From contig NW_025944533.1 of the NCBI RefSeq assembly GCF_000764305.2, forward strand, positions 620,001-684,000: a DNA stretch of 64,000 nucleotides. The letters are read 5' to 3'. Source of the DNA: Hyalella azteca (lineage: Eukaryota; Arthropoda; Malacostraca; Amphipoda; Hyalellidae). A program made the position numbers and the translations under genes. Below are positions 1 to 12,097 of the stretch, in pieces; position 1 is the first letter of the stretch, and the number at the start of each line of letters is the position of its first letter. A model generated the notes under the pieces. The model saw only the letters and a program-made list of their open reading frames with translations, did no database searches and was not told where the DNA came from.

Positions 1-1342
1 AAATACCTATTGCATGTTCGTTGCTCCCCTCGAACAACAACACAAAAAATTTAAAGTTTCATTAATGGCAAAAGAAATGGAAAGTCTAAGACCCTCTCCC
101 AAGACCTGAAGCACGATCCAGAAAATGAGCGCCGTGTGGCCACAAACTTTCGCGAGAGACCGTGTCTGTCTTTGCGTTCTTTTCAAAGACGCGTCTTCCT
201 TTGTTTTTCCTGTAGATCATTCGTAAATTTTTCCATCCTTCCCCCAAGTAACTTTTTGTCTGTTGCCCACGATGGATAAAGGCTCAGTTGGCCAAGGGAA
301 CTTCTAAACTTTAGAAGATAAATAAGGATTCTTTGGCAGAGTTGGCGTCTTATTTGTGGAATGAGTGAGGGACGAACGTGATAAGTTTGAAAGCAGTTCC
401 TGCGATATTTTCTACCTTAAATATCACAGGTGAAAATTTTTGTATAAAAAAATTCCCCATCGCATGTGAAAAGACTTGAAGGACGATCTTGAGTACAAAA
501 TTTTATTGAATATGTGTTGCTCCATTTTTGATCGTGAATTTATACTGGAAACAAAAACACACGAAAACAATACAGTTCTCGCAATGCTCAAACGCTGTTT
601 CTTTCCTGTTCATCGCAACATGCCGAATACCTGGATTTGTTGTAGATCCCCAGTTCTCCACTATTGATTTGAGTAAATTTCTCATTTAAATTGAGGAAAA
701 TTTTCAGGTTGGTTTTCAAATTCATCGGTCCCGAGAATCACGGCTATTTTAGGTGGAATCTATCAGCCAAAAGATATATACAGTGAGCATGGATGATCAA
801 CTTACTTCCAATCCGCTGAACATGCTAATAAGGGCGGGATTTAAATTGCTTCGGCACACCCGACGTCGGAATTTTTTTTAACTTTCCCCCAGGCAACTTT
901 AAGTCTGAGTCTGAATATGCTCTGTTAAACCTCTGAAATATTTTGAATATAAGTACCAACATTATTTCTAATTCGCATTATTTTGAATTAGAGCTTTTTA
1001 TTATAGACAGCGTTGTGCTTGAATATAAAACATCAGTTTCTCGGGGCAAAATGTCGTCTTTCTAGAATTTTTGCAAACACAGCACAAATATTCAAGCCAA
1101 ACAACATTTTCGATGATAAGTTAAAGGACCTATTTATTTGATAAACTTCTAAGTATTCGCAAGAAATTTCGTCAAAACCAAGGGCTGAGCATTTTCCTTA
1201 TGTAAGCGACAGACAAAGCTATAACCACTTCAAAAACTTAAAATTATATCAATCAATTAAATTCAATTCTAAGCCTAAATTCAGTTCCGGAAAAGCGTAA
1301 CATCCGTCAATTTTTATTAATATAAACTTGTTTTTTTTTCAG
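1..1342. other. AT-rich stretch, no clear gene
   Basis: Mostly AT-rich sequence. A 33-codon ATG frame (125-226, beginning MSAVWP) ends in TAA and has A at -3, but nothing else supports it. A strong splice-acceptor-like string, a run of T followed by CAG, ends at 1342 and may open the exon discussed next. I see no repeat of note. Confidence 0.5.
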
Positions 1343-1417
1343 AATGCATTAATTGTTGATCGAAATTTTTATTGCCATTGGTTTCGTCCGTGCATTGAAC
1401 AATAATGAAGGTGAAGT

Positions 1418-1778
1418 ATGTACCCTGTCTGCTTGTCCCTTCCCGTACATTTAATCCTGAACTTAGGAACATGTTCAACATGGCTGGCATTCAGACTGTC
1501 GTGCTTAGCCATCCTTGAGTATTCCGGTAACGTTGGCGATGCTGCTCATGTAGTTGGCGGCGGCAATTTTCGACGTTCATGCCACGACTCTCAGAGATTT
1601 TTCGCATCAGTGGTCATTCCAATGCTTGGGCTTGAGCACCGAGTTTTATTTTTCTTCTTGCTCAGGGGCTTACCGTTACATGTTTTTCGGCTCCAGTGGC
1701 AACGCATTTGCTGAGTGGAAGCCGAACACCACCACAGACGAGGAAAAATTTTATGTTAAGTGTGAAAGATTTGATTAA
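1418..1778 (+). CDS. Candidate two-exon small gene
   Basis: Seen: an ATG at 1418 opens a hydrophobic, signal-peptide-like frame (MYPVCLSLPV...) reaching a donor GTAACG at 1527. After 139 bases an acceptor with a good pyrimidine tract (TTCTTCTTGCTCAG) ends at 1665. Exon 2 (1666-1778) continues in matching phase through AYRYMFFGSSGNAF to TAA, giving about 73 residues. A T-run plus CAG acceptor lies upstream at 1342. Alternative: an ATG at 1405 gives another frame (MKVKYVPCLL...) that stops at a TGA, so one strip reads plausibly in two frames. The putative intron is not AT-rich, which weakens the model. No family recognised. Confidence 0.28.
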
Positions 1779-2036
1779 TGAAACTCAAATTGCAATTTCA
1801 GCCGATTTTTCTTGCCGAGTCTTTTAAAGCATTATCAAATTTATGAAATCTGTCGTCTCCTAGATATTTAAACCACATTTAAGCTTATCATATATAATTG
1901 ATATTGAATTAGGATTCGCTTACTTTTCATTTGACGGAATACTGAAGCTGAGTCATTCTTTAGGACTCGAATTATCCGCTAGCACCACACACACAGAGAT
2001 ATATTTCGATCAATATAACCCGCCGGTCTCAAATGA

Positions 2037-2361
2037 CGCAACAATTCGAGCCCCACAATTGCTGTCGACGGCCACTTTAGCGCACCTTGCGACCGAAAAT
2101 TCGTGGGTGTCGCTGAGAATTACGAAGAACTCGACTTTAGCGAGCCTGCACAGCGTGACTTATCATCGTGGCCTGAGAGCCCAAACGAAAGTTCGCAGAT
2201 CGTTGACACAAGTTTTCGCGCCGAGCCTCTTCATAATGGCACCTGATATTTTGTACGGCAAGAGAATTCAATTTGGTAGGAAGTCTGTCGGTCCCCAAAC
2301 GCGTGCACAGCTCGGCACCAAATATCTTGAGCAACTTGCACCGACATCTCCAAGGAGCTGA
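2037..2361 (+). pseudogene. Coding-like stretch, possibly frameshifted
   Basis: A GC-richer patch. One frame is open from 2037 to a TGA at 2244-2246 and has purine-first, protein-like codons (VDGHFSAPCDRKF...). A second frame with ATG at 2236 (MAPDILYGKRIQFG...) continues to TGA at 2359-2361. A one-base shift near 2235 would join them, which suggests an old frameshifted coding piece, perhaps of a mobile element. The second frame is open from 2059 for 100 codons, and the minus strand is also open (2137-2334), so strand and frame are uncertain. Product not recognised. Confidence 0.2.
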
Positions 2362-3335
2362 TATACTTGCTCCATGAGCTCGAAAAAAAATCGTCTGAAA
2401 TGGAAAAGCTCTAGTTGAAAATATTTCCTCAACAGTATTTTTTTAGATGTACTAACAATTTTATTCTCGTTGATAAGCGTTTGATATAAATTAAATTTTA
2501 ACTTAATTGCTGGTGCCGTAGTTTGAGATTTTCTTCTGCTATAGAAAGATTCTTAACTAAAAAAACTCGCTCACCAGAGTTCACTTCTGGAGAACACCAC
2601 GAAAGAATTTTAGCACTGAAACATATATATCTTGTAAAACTCGATTTGTGCAATAAAAATTGCTGCGAGTGAATCATCCAGATAAGAACTGACAATTCAA
2701 TTTGAATGATGAAAAGTTTGCCGATTTAAAAATAAATTCAGTTTTACATTTCAGTAGAAATCAGTGCCCTCAAAATAAGTGCCTAGTTGTGCCTTCAAAA
2801 TCAAACTTAAATCTATGAACGAACAAATATTTAAGAGTTGTTCAATTGTGTTTTTTTCCTGTTATTTTAACATAAGTTTATTTAGGGCTGACAAAACAGC
2901 ACAAATTAACCTTCAATTTTTTCAGATTTTCTTTGACTGATTCATGTATCTCGTGTAGACTGAGAAACTCTTGATAATGTTACATGGGGCTTAGGTTGGC
3001 GAGGAACACTCGTTGCTATCAGTTTAGGCTAGGCCATAAAACAGCATTTTATATGAACCTGCCCGCGACATCTTACAAGGCGGCTCTGCTGATTAACACT
3101 TGCCTTATCGTACGATGGCGCCTTATGCCTGAAAATTTGCAATTATTTCAGAAACATTTCGTACAGCCACGAAAACTAGGCATACATGAACTGTTATCTG
3201 TTGTGTCAGGCTTGGCAAAATAATTATAAAAAAAATCAAAAATGTGTAGTAAGCCTAATATTTGGTGAAACTTATTAGGTTTCTGTAGGCCAACACAGAC
3301 TTAAAAAGGCCATATTATAAACTGTGATTAAAGCT
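2362..3335. other. AT-rich spacer
   Basis: No convincing exon. A GC-richer bit at 2984-3223 holds a 79-codon frame with unremarkable composition. At 3250-3295 a short inverted motif (CCTAATA / TATTAGG) is present. Otherwise nothing seen. Confidence 0.45.
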
Positions 3336-3517
3336 AAAAATGTATAATAAAAATCAGTTTCGAGTTATAGCGATGTATCCTGACGAATTTATATTAACAA
3401 ATAACTTGATATGTCATGAAATGTATAAAAATGTATAACAAAAATCTGTTTCGAATTATAGCGATATATCCTGACGAATTTATATTAACAAATAACTTGA
3501 TATATCATGAAAAGTAT
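3336..3517. repeat. Tandem duplication, 2 x 91 bp
   Basis: Two head-to-tail copies of a 91-base unit (3336-3426, 3427-3517), each starting AAAAATGTATAA and containing ATCCTGACGAATTTATATT. They differ at a handful of positions (for example GAGTTATAG/GAATTATAG), so the duplication is moderately recent. No coding content. Confidence 0.95.
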
Positions 3518-3571
3518 GACCATTTTCTAACGATCATAAAATAAGCCAAAATATTTATAGGAGTAAAATAA

Positions 3572-3814
3572 ATGGCTTCATTAAATTGTAAAAATGTTTT
3601 TTCAATTATAAAAAACCTTCAAATTCAATCTTATATTGTCAAATCATCGACGGAAAGAGAAAAATATGATGAAAACATTTTCGGCCACTCAATGAGTGCA
3701 CACATTTTTGTCGTTGGCTGCAACAGCATTTATGACACAAATGCTATCGACAAACTAACAAACATCGGATGCTGCATCAAGAATATAAATAAAATTTGTC
3801 AATCTAAATTAGCG
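3572..3814 (+). CDS. Candidate first coding exon ending at GTAAGT
   Basis: An 81-codon frame opens at ATG 3572 in a good insect-type context (ATAAATGGC) and runs to a donor GCG|GTAAGT, with GT at 3815-3816, phase 0. The peptide (MASLNCKNVFSIIKN...) has several cysteines and no recognisable domain. It lies just after the 91-bp duplication. The region is AT-rich and Asn/Lys/Ile codons dominate, as expected of chance ORFs here. The case rests on start context plus an excellent donor. No downstream exon located. Confidence 0.27.
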
Positions 3815-3837
3815 GTAAGTACAAGTTTTATAGCATA

Positions 3838-5159
3838 GAAAAAAACTTCTGAGTATGACAGATCGTCTTAAACCTTTTCTCAATTGGCATACGCGTATAA
3901 AATATGTATTCAACATTGTAGAAATTATTGATCTATCTGTTTGGCATATTGTAATTGATACATATTAATTTCAATTCTTAATTTGAATAACTTTCAACTC
4001 TTCATGATAGTGATCATGATAGCTGTACAATGATTGAGTCGCGTCACTGCTGAAATTTTGGTCAAAATTTCTAACAATCTCTTTACGCTTCGAGTTATTT
4101 CGCAAACGTGCTCAGTGAATTTACAACCATATGTTACGAAATGCAGATATAATACTCTATGATTTCCAACAAAAACACTGAAAGCATACATTCACTAGTT
4201 TACACTCACGGTTAAGCTATTTTATCCACGAAAATTGTGTGATCCAATGCAAAATATCTGATGAAGACATTTCAGGAGTGATTGGAGCTCGACTTAGTTC
4301 TGTAAACTACCTTGTAATTTCGTACAATGAACGGTTAATAATTGTCAAGCTCCATGTATATGAGATACTTGGGGCAGGCAACAATTCCGAGAGATTGAGA
4401 GTTTTACGACACGACTTGTGTTTCTTGCCACGTGAATTGACGGCTGTAATGACAGCAAGGATCGATGTCTAATAACTCTATTAGACTTCTTTAGGAATTT
4501 CCCGAATAAATGAAGTCCGAGTCCTTTCATTATAGCATGATACTTTAATTTTTGAATTATCGAAGCGCTATATATGCAGATTAGAGAGTTTGCATCCTAC
4601 AAAACGAGAGCATTTTCTGCGAATTTACAATTCAAATGCATATGATAAATTGTATTGTTCTAATATTCCCTTTGCGCTTTTTGAAATATTTATGCTCAAA
4701 AGTCCCTCATATTACTCGATTTATTCGAACCTTACTCTGATATGAAAAATATTTCTGTTTGGAAACGCGTAATCCATAAATTATAATTTTACGAATTTCT
4801 CTCGATTCGTAATAAAATCAGCTACGTACGTACAAATCCGATATGGAATAGCAGAAACGTCGCTCAATTTTCATCGAGATTTGCGTGTCGTCATCAGCGG
4901 GCAATTTTATGTCGATTTGAGCCTGTTTTATTCCCAGTGAAAATAAAGCAGCCACTACGGATGGCTGGCCAAGAGCAACGAAAATTACGTGCCAAAGATG
5001 CCTCAAAAGGACCCAAATGATGCCATGAGTGGCGATGTTTTAAGGCACATTACATGAAAAAATGGGACGCTTTGTTTACATGAATTATTTCTCACTAACG
5101 TATAGGATGGTGCTAGTTCGGTCATATTTACGATGGAGCCATGGCTCCTTAACTTCTCA
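3838..5159. other. Spacer with one minus-strand open frame
   Basis: Largely AT-rich. The minus strand has an open frame from about 5037 down to TGA at 4818 with protein-like codons (…KQAQIDIKLPADDD…), but no ATG near its start and no acceptor, so I do not call it. A + frame at 4239-4472 is unremarkable. Confidence 0.4.
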
Positions 5160-5574
5160 AATTTAAAGCCCTCAATTAACCCCAGCCTCCTTTTCTTTCA
5201 CCCCCGTTTCACCCCCAACACCTCCCTTGTGTGAACCACACCCAAACTACCACAAAAGCACCAACCAAAAGCCAGAAAAGATCATTCATCATGAAATGCC
5301 ACACGAGTGACCAATAGGAACATCGAACGCTCAAGTGAACGCACTCACCCCTAAAACAGCCTCTCAACTCCCTCTCGCTCGGCCTATGTCCCCTCCACCT
5401 TCTCCCACTCCACTACCACACCACACCCAACTCCTACCAGATCCCCACTCTAAAAGGAGCCTGTAGAGACTCCTATCCCCCTCTCTCCCCCACTCTTGTA
5501 GCTTCACTCTCACTCACTCCCATCTCTTCACACTCGCTCCTAGCCTCGCATCCTCCCCTAACCTCCTCTTTCAG
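5160..5574. other. G-poor C/T-rich block ending in an acceptor
   Basis: About 400 bases dominated by C, T and A with few G: runs such as CCCCTCTCTCCCCCACTC and CTCACTCACTCCC. The complementary strand is GA-rich with many GAGAG words, as in GAGA-factor sites of insect promoters (known biology; the link here is inference). The + strand ends in CCTCCTCTTTCAG at 5574, a textbook splice acceptor. It could be a long pyrimidine tract, a GAGA-type regulatory region, or decayed microsatellite. Confidence 0.6.
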
Positions 5575-5575
5575 T

Positions 5576-5737
5576 ATGCATAGAAGCTGGGGATTACAGA
5601 CACGTTCCTATTTCCGTGCAGTTTTTTCGTTTTCATTTGAGCGTGCCCATCCCCCGTTCATTTCACGGGAGCCGTCTCTATGCAGATTATGGATGATTAA
5701 AATAATAAGTCCTCTAAAAAATCTTAACATTTTTTAA
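5576..5737 (+). CDS. Small ORF directly after acceptor, 53 aa
   Basis: The first base after the acceptor at 5574 is followed at once by ATG (5576). The 53-residue frame (MHRSWGLQTRSYFR...) ends in TAA at 5735-5737. Codons up to about 5690 are GC-richer than the surroundings, and the tail is AT-rich. A at -3 favours initiation. Inside, TGCATAGA (5577-5584) and TCTATGCA (5677-5684) form an inverted pair around a small CCCGT/ACGGG hairpin, so this could instead be a short foldback. No family recognised. Confidence 0.25.
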   Translation: MHRSWGLQTRSYFRAVFSFSFERAHPPFISREPSLCRLWMIKIISPLKNLNIF

Positions 5738-6737
5738 CTGGACTTCAAGCCCTTGTCATATATGCGCGTAGACTGGGAAGAATTCGCTCGCAACGGCAGC
5801 GTTTTAATTCATGTCTTAATAACAATGCAATTATTACCTGATATAACGTGGCAATTAAAACACCTTATAACAAGGCGGTCATTACTTCGTATATTTATTC
5901 AGTTATCACTAGTCATTATAAGGCAGTCATTTCTTCTCATAACAATACGATTGTTACTTGCAAGCACAATTAAGGCGATCCATATTTCATATTCATATAG
6001 GTAATTATTACTTCATTATTATAAATAATGCATTCGTATTTTATATATATGTATATTTATTTGTATATCACAATATCTAATATTGAATATACTGCTTTGG
6101 CCAAAATTCATTCAATTGAGGCGATTGTGTGCATGTTCATATATAAAAATTTATATATATATGTATATAGGTGGAGTTCAACTTTCTTTCGTATTACAAT
6201 CAATCATCTCAAAATAATGAGTTGCCTTTTTTTAGTTGTCTATTTAAGGTTCAGCATTTTTTTTAAAAAATTTTCATAGTGTACTAGTGCACAATATATC
6301 GCTGTGGCTTATGAGTAACTACTTAATATGTATTAATGAATTAATTATATCCCATACATATTTCGGTAAGGTATTTCCCTCTCTTATTTATCTCCTCTTG
6401 TGTTGACACGCAAATATTAGACGTGGAACGTTGCACAAGTGGATATTAGGACCTAAAAATCGATGACTTATATAGTCAGATCAGCTGCTTGAAACAATAT
6501 TTTATCTATATACATCCTCAACATTATAAATGTATTTCTGTACGGAAAAAAGGTTAAAGCTGAATTAATTAGATCATATCAAACGTTACCGAATTATGCA
6601 TAGAATATAATTAATTAATACTTATTAAGCAATTACTAATTAGGCCGCGGCGACATATTGTGCAGTGACAGCTTATGAATCATCTGAATTAAATACATGT
6701 AATAATAATTGTTTCCCTACTATCACTTTAATACTTC
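5738..6737. other. AT-rich spacer
   Basis: Contains TATATATGTATA-type runs near 6045 and 6155 and several A/T homopolymers. No exon signal I would trust. It leads directly into the 37-bp array. Confidence 0.5.
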
Positions 6738-7557
6738 ATTCAATTGTCATACACTATTAAATTACGTATACGGCAGTCAATTGTCAGACACTATTAAACT
6801 ATGCATACGGTAGTCAATTGTCAGACACTATTAAACTACGCGTACGGTAGTCATGCAATTGTCAGACACTATTAAACTACGCATAAGGTAATCAGTTAAC
6901 AGACACTATTAAGCTACGCATTCGGTAGTCAATAATTATTGTCAGACACTAGCAAACTACGCATACGGAAATCAGTTATCAGACACTATCAAACTATACG
7001 AACACGGTAGTCAGTTGTCAGACACTATTAAACTACGCATACGGTAGTCAATTATCAGACACTATTAAACTACGCATACGATAGTCAATTGTCAGACACT
7101 ATTAAACTACGCATACGGTAATCAATTGTCAGACACTATAAAACTACGCATACGGTAGTCAATTGTCAGACACTATTAAACTACGCATACGGTAGTCAAT
7201 TGTCAGACACTATTAATCTACGCATACGGTAGTCAATTATCAGACACTATTAAACTATACGTATACGGTAGTCAATTGTCAGACACTATTAAACTACGCA
7301 TACTGTAATCAGTTGTCAGACACTATTAAACTACGCATCCGGTAGTCAGTTGTCCAACACTATTAAACTACGCATACGGTAGTCAGTTGTCAGACACCAT
7401 AAAACTACGCATACGGTAGTCAATTGTCCAACACTTTTAAAATATGCATACGGTAACAAATTGTCAAACAATATTAAACTACGCAAACGGAAGGCAATTA
7501 TCAAACACTATTGAATTACGCATACGTTTTCCAAACAACATTAAATTACGCATGCAG
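6738..7557. repeat. Minisatellite, ~37 bp unit, about 22 copies
   Basis: Head-to-tail copies built around CAGACACTATTAAACTACGC and ATACGGTAGTCAATTGT. The middle copies are nearly identical. Both edges are degraded (ATTACGTATACGGCAG on the left, CAAACAATATT on the right), and some copies carry short insertions. 37 is not a multiple of 3 and stops occur in every copy, so it is not coding. This edge-decay pattern is typical of unequal exchange. Confidence 0.97.
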
Positions 7558-10470
7558 AATAGATAAACACATTAAATCTTGAGACGATGCTTTTCTAATT
7601 AGAATAGCCAAAATAATCGATGTGCTTATACACATTACAATATCATAAGGAAGTTTTTGTATTAGTAGAATATCTTTAATTTTTTGCCATTGAGTGGTTT
7701 TTATTAAGTAATAAATGTCACCAACTGTCCATAAATTGATGGAATGCATAACAAATAGCAAAACAAACAGCATACTTAAAAATAATAGCAGAACAAATGC
7801 TTTATTCTACTGCACATCGAGTTAAATGGTAAACTTAATTAACTTAATTTTTAATCCATACAATTTGTACTTTTGGTAATAAACTTTTCTGTTAAAAGTT
7901 AAAAGCCACACAGGAAAAAGGATTAAGATGCTTGATATTAAATCTGCTGATATTTATTGAAAATGAAAAATTACTCGGTATAAAAAGTAAGAAGTTCAAT
8001 AGTGTTATGGTTTCAAGATCCTATTGAAAAATTAATAACGCACATACCAGAATAAACACATCAAACATTTGTAATTGAATGCTCGCCAGAGAGTAAAGGA
8101 ACAATTAAATTAATCAACGAAATAAACAAGCACTAATAAATATTCAAATTCGAAAAAGTTAAATTTTCCCAGATTTGCGTAATTTTGTGTAATTCATTTC
8201 AATTGAAATGATGTGAGGTGATATACAACAACAAATCATGCACAGGCCTGTGGTGAATAATTAACGTTTTGAGATGAGAATCATCGTATATTATTTGTGA
8301 GCAGCCATGTTATAAAATGCAAATTATTATATTTTTATAATTATCATTAACATTTCTAATTTTTTTGCATCCAGGTGCTAACAAATATAACTGATGCGGG
8401 GAATAAAATGATAATTTTAACCTGCACAACTTCATGTTACTAAATTAAACTTATTCGAGGAGCAGCATGGTATATTAGGCACCTGCAGCCCTTTGGAAAT
8501 AAATTTAAATTATATTGGAATAAATATCTTTTGCTTCATATCATATCTTTGCTTCATAATAAATATCTTTTTCTTCAGCGTGCAGCGGAGACGAAGATTA
8601 AGTCCATCTTGCGCTAGGCGTCGAAGCTGCCGACCATTCGAGCTTCGTTTACCTGCCTGCCTGTGCCGCTGGTCGGCCCAGCAATACGCTTAAGGCGGTA
8701 GAGGCCTGACAACCTCAAAATGGCTGCCTAGTTTGGTCAAACAATGGTCGTATTGAAAAGCAATGATAGTCATTGAAGGTGACTTCGCGTTTAAATTACA
8801 TCTTGACGCTATAAATTGCATAATAAAAACGAGAGACCTGTTTGATTATTTTGAGATAGCCATCTGTTGAGGATGGCTGACTGTTTACCTCATTTTTGAG
8901 TGCTTACTTGGATGTTCTATGAGCCAAAATGCGAGTTAGTTTCTGCCCAATGGTTCCTACTTTGGTCTAAGCAGCCATCTTACTTTTATGATCGTCATTC
9001 GAGGTGAGCTAAGCTGTCCTCTTCACACAGCTTTAGCACTCAAAGGAGTCTTTGGCTGCCACATCGGGCCGGGTTCAATGTTCCTTTTAAAGCATAACTA
9101 TTAGCGCCAAATACTCGCGCATCATGTCATATATGAACCTAAATAAGCAAAGGAAGCGAGGCTTTAAACTGTCGCAAACAGATTCTCGTATCGGCAACTA
9201 AACAGGCGAAATTTGACTAGTATTTTCGATCGAATAACGTGCCCGCATGCATGATTTTGAATGACTCTTTTCCGCATGTGATACTGACGTAGCTAGCGAA
9301 AAAAATTAAATGGAAACGGTTTCGAAATAATAAACAGACTTTAGTTGCGCTTGAATTGCCTTGCCGTTCCATTGGTATATCAATATGAACTCATTAAAAT
9401 ATCGCATCGTTTCATTTACTGCATAAGAGAATGGAAACTTCCACAATGTTGAAAAAATTATTAATGTTCAAAAAGTATCATGATCTTATTATGAATGATA
9501 ATATTGACGTATCATTCCTACTAATTGGCCACTTCATACAAATTCTCTCCCTGCATGGCTGATAAATTTTTAGGTGAATAATCAGGGCATGAAAAATTCA
9601 ACACTGTTGTCATATATTATTAATGCTCAAATTCCCAGCTCCAGACGCTGAAAGAACTTTTAAAATAATTTCTTACTACATTACCTCTTTACATAGAATT
9701 AAAAGAAATTGAATTAAAAAAATTGATACAATTGAATTTGGCGACTATATCAATACTTTAATTCACGCAATAGAATAGTATGCGTATCATAAATAAATTA
9801 TTAATCTCGCAAATTTCATGAAGTATTTATCAAATTCAAAAAACAATTTGAGTTCTTCAACACTCGTGAGTACCCATGATTCGTACTCAGAGAAATTAAA
9901 GATTGCGAAAATTTACATTTATCCCGTGTTCTCAAAAACGGCAATAAATTTGAAAATAATAGTTTAGGGCAATAAGTAAAGAGCAGTTCATATGAAATGC
10001 CGAGTTAAATAAAATTTTTAAACAATTTAGATCAAACTTTATGTATATAAACAACCCATGTACATAGAAAATAGTATTCCGTGCTTCTAAAGAATAGAGT
10101 TTGGCTCTAACAAAGTTGATATACACATATAACGCTGATCAAGCTCATTTATTATCTTCGGAAAATGAATTACGCCAATAGAATAGAATGGCATAAATTG
10201 ATGCGATTTATAATTGATGATAGTCGAGAAACAATATAGATATTTGCTCGAATTGTTGTACACACAAGTCTCACATATACTAAATTTCAGTCGCATACCA
10301 ATTCAAATATTGCATCTATTAACTTAATTATTGTCTTATGTTGCAACGGCTATCATTTCAGAAATGAAACCTCTTTTCCTAGCTCATTACTTTAATTATG
10401 AAATCAAAAGCTTATCGCAGATAAGAGAAGAAAAATTCAATATTTTAACTGAAATATTTCTGAAGTGCAA
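7558..10470. other. AT-rich spacer with one GC-richer island
   Basis: Mostly AT-rich. At 8579-8700 a GC-richer strip follows an acceptor-like TTTTTCTTCAG (ends 8578). One frame there gives a short RAAETKIKSILR then stop. Its CGAAGCTGC..GACCATTC words recur after the 224-bp duplication at 10.93 kb, so it may be a diverged dispersed repeat. Nothing else supported. Confidence 0.45.
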
Positions 10471-10914
10471 ATCATCAAAAATAGCACCTTATGCTCAATC
10501 CGGCAATCAAGGGCCATTCGTTAAATTTTTCGCTATGAAACCAAATTTAAATTTTGGGATTACATCCGGAACGTATCCTGCGATAATTGAATTTAATATC
10601 ATCCGATATAAACAGTTTTGGTTGTCATTTAACCCAAAGAATCAGATTCCCATTTGCCGTTATAAACTAGCGCTACGTAGCAGCGTCTAAGCATATCATC
10701 AAAAATAGCACCTTTTGCTCAGTCCGGCAATCGAGGGCCATTCGTTAAAATTTTCGCTATAAAACCAAATTAAAATTTTGGGATTACATCCGGAACGTAT
10801 TAGAAGATAATTGAATTTAATATCGTCCGGTATAAACAGTTTTGGTTGTCATTTAATCCGAAGAATCAGATTGCCATTCGCCGTTACAAACCAGCGCTAC
10901 GGAGAACAGTCGAG
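10471..10914. repeat. Tandem duplication, 2 x ~224 bp
   Basis: Copy A starts at 10471 and copy B at 10695 (both ATCATCAAAAATAGCACCTT). They share ATTTTGGGATTACATCCGGA and TTTGGTTGTCATTTAA and differ at many single sites. A 119-codon frame (10331-10690) covers copy A but is broken in copy B by TAA and TAG, so it is probably incidental, or copy B is a dead duplicate. The frame runs past the unit on the left, so I treat the block as a repeat, possibly a mobile-element fragment. Confidence 0.92.
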
Positions 10915-12097
10915 CAGAGTTCCGCTACGAAGCTGCGCGACCATTCTGCTCGAAAGCGTCACCTCCGTGCAATGACATCGCTGTCTACTGCAATTGCTGC
11001 CACTGTTTTTGCACTTACCTTCCGTCACTGCGATAAATTCAAACAGAAATGACTTCAAAATATGGATTTTAACGAATTCTGGACCACCCGCGAGACGCTA
11101 CCGGCCACCTACCGGCATACTGATCAATTGAACTATAGTTGCCCAGGCGTGCCCGAGTTATATAGTAAATAACATTTTTATCTTACGTTTCTTGACTTAA
11201 GATATGAAAGGACTCAAGCCGCTATTATTGCTGTTCAAATTATTTTGTAGCTTGATAGTTCATTAATTTTTTTTGCAATTAAGTTTTTCGAATATTTAAA
11301 ATAATTTTCACAATTTGATTTTAACGTATGCCTAAAATTGTGGCAACATCAATACCAATACTCAGTCTTAATTTGATGAATAACAGTTACCATAATTTAG
11401 CCGTTATTTTCAACATTCATGTGGCATCACCTGATTTTTTTATTAAAAGTCGTCATTTACAAATTTTTTAAAGAGCCACAAGAGAATTATTCAGGTTAAA
11501 TAATTTTTTCCAGGCATTTTCAGGCGGTTGCCATGCGTCGGCAGATGAAACTAATTAAACAAAGTAATTCTTCACAAGCTTTTAATTTACAAAAAAGATA
11601 AAGCTAATTTTTTTCACACAGGAGTAATGCTTTGATTACATAATTATTTTTCATTATTATTGACATTATGATAGTTGCAGTATTCAGTATAATAAATCAT
11701 TAATTTTTTGCAGTAATACTTTTGTTAAATTTCTAAATGAGTTGTCATTTGTTCTGCTTTTTATTGACTGACTTTATAATTCAAATATTACCAGAAAATA
11801 ATAGTTGTACCGAAAATGCTTCATTTTACGAAAATAAACGTAACAACTTGGTGCGATTAGAACAAGTTTTAATTATTTATAAGATAGAATAATTTTTTAT
11901 CTTGTCAGAATATTTCCAGAATTAAAATAGTCAAAAAATTATCCATAGCGAATAATCAGCTACAAACGATATTTCCGTAACAATTTATTGTCACTGAGTA
12001 TGCAGCTTATACCAGTTTTGAAATTCCATTATCACTAAAAATAACCCGTTTTATTTCAAGTAAATTATTAATAATAATCAGCATATCTGTAAAAATT
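10915..12097. other. AT-rich spacer with a GC-richer start
   Basis: 10915-11050 is GC-richer and continues a frame out of copy B (…SSATKLRDHSARKRHL…) to a TGA at 11050-11052; it shares CGAAGCTGC..GACCATTC words with 8.6 kb. From 11060 on it is AT-rich with nothing recognisable. Confidence 0.4.

Noticed and set aside
4818..5037. Minus-strand open frame with protein-like codons
   Set aside because: No ATG in frame and no acceptor with a pyrimidine tract.
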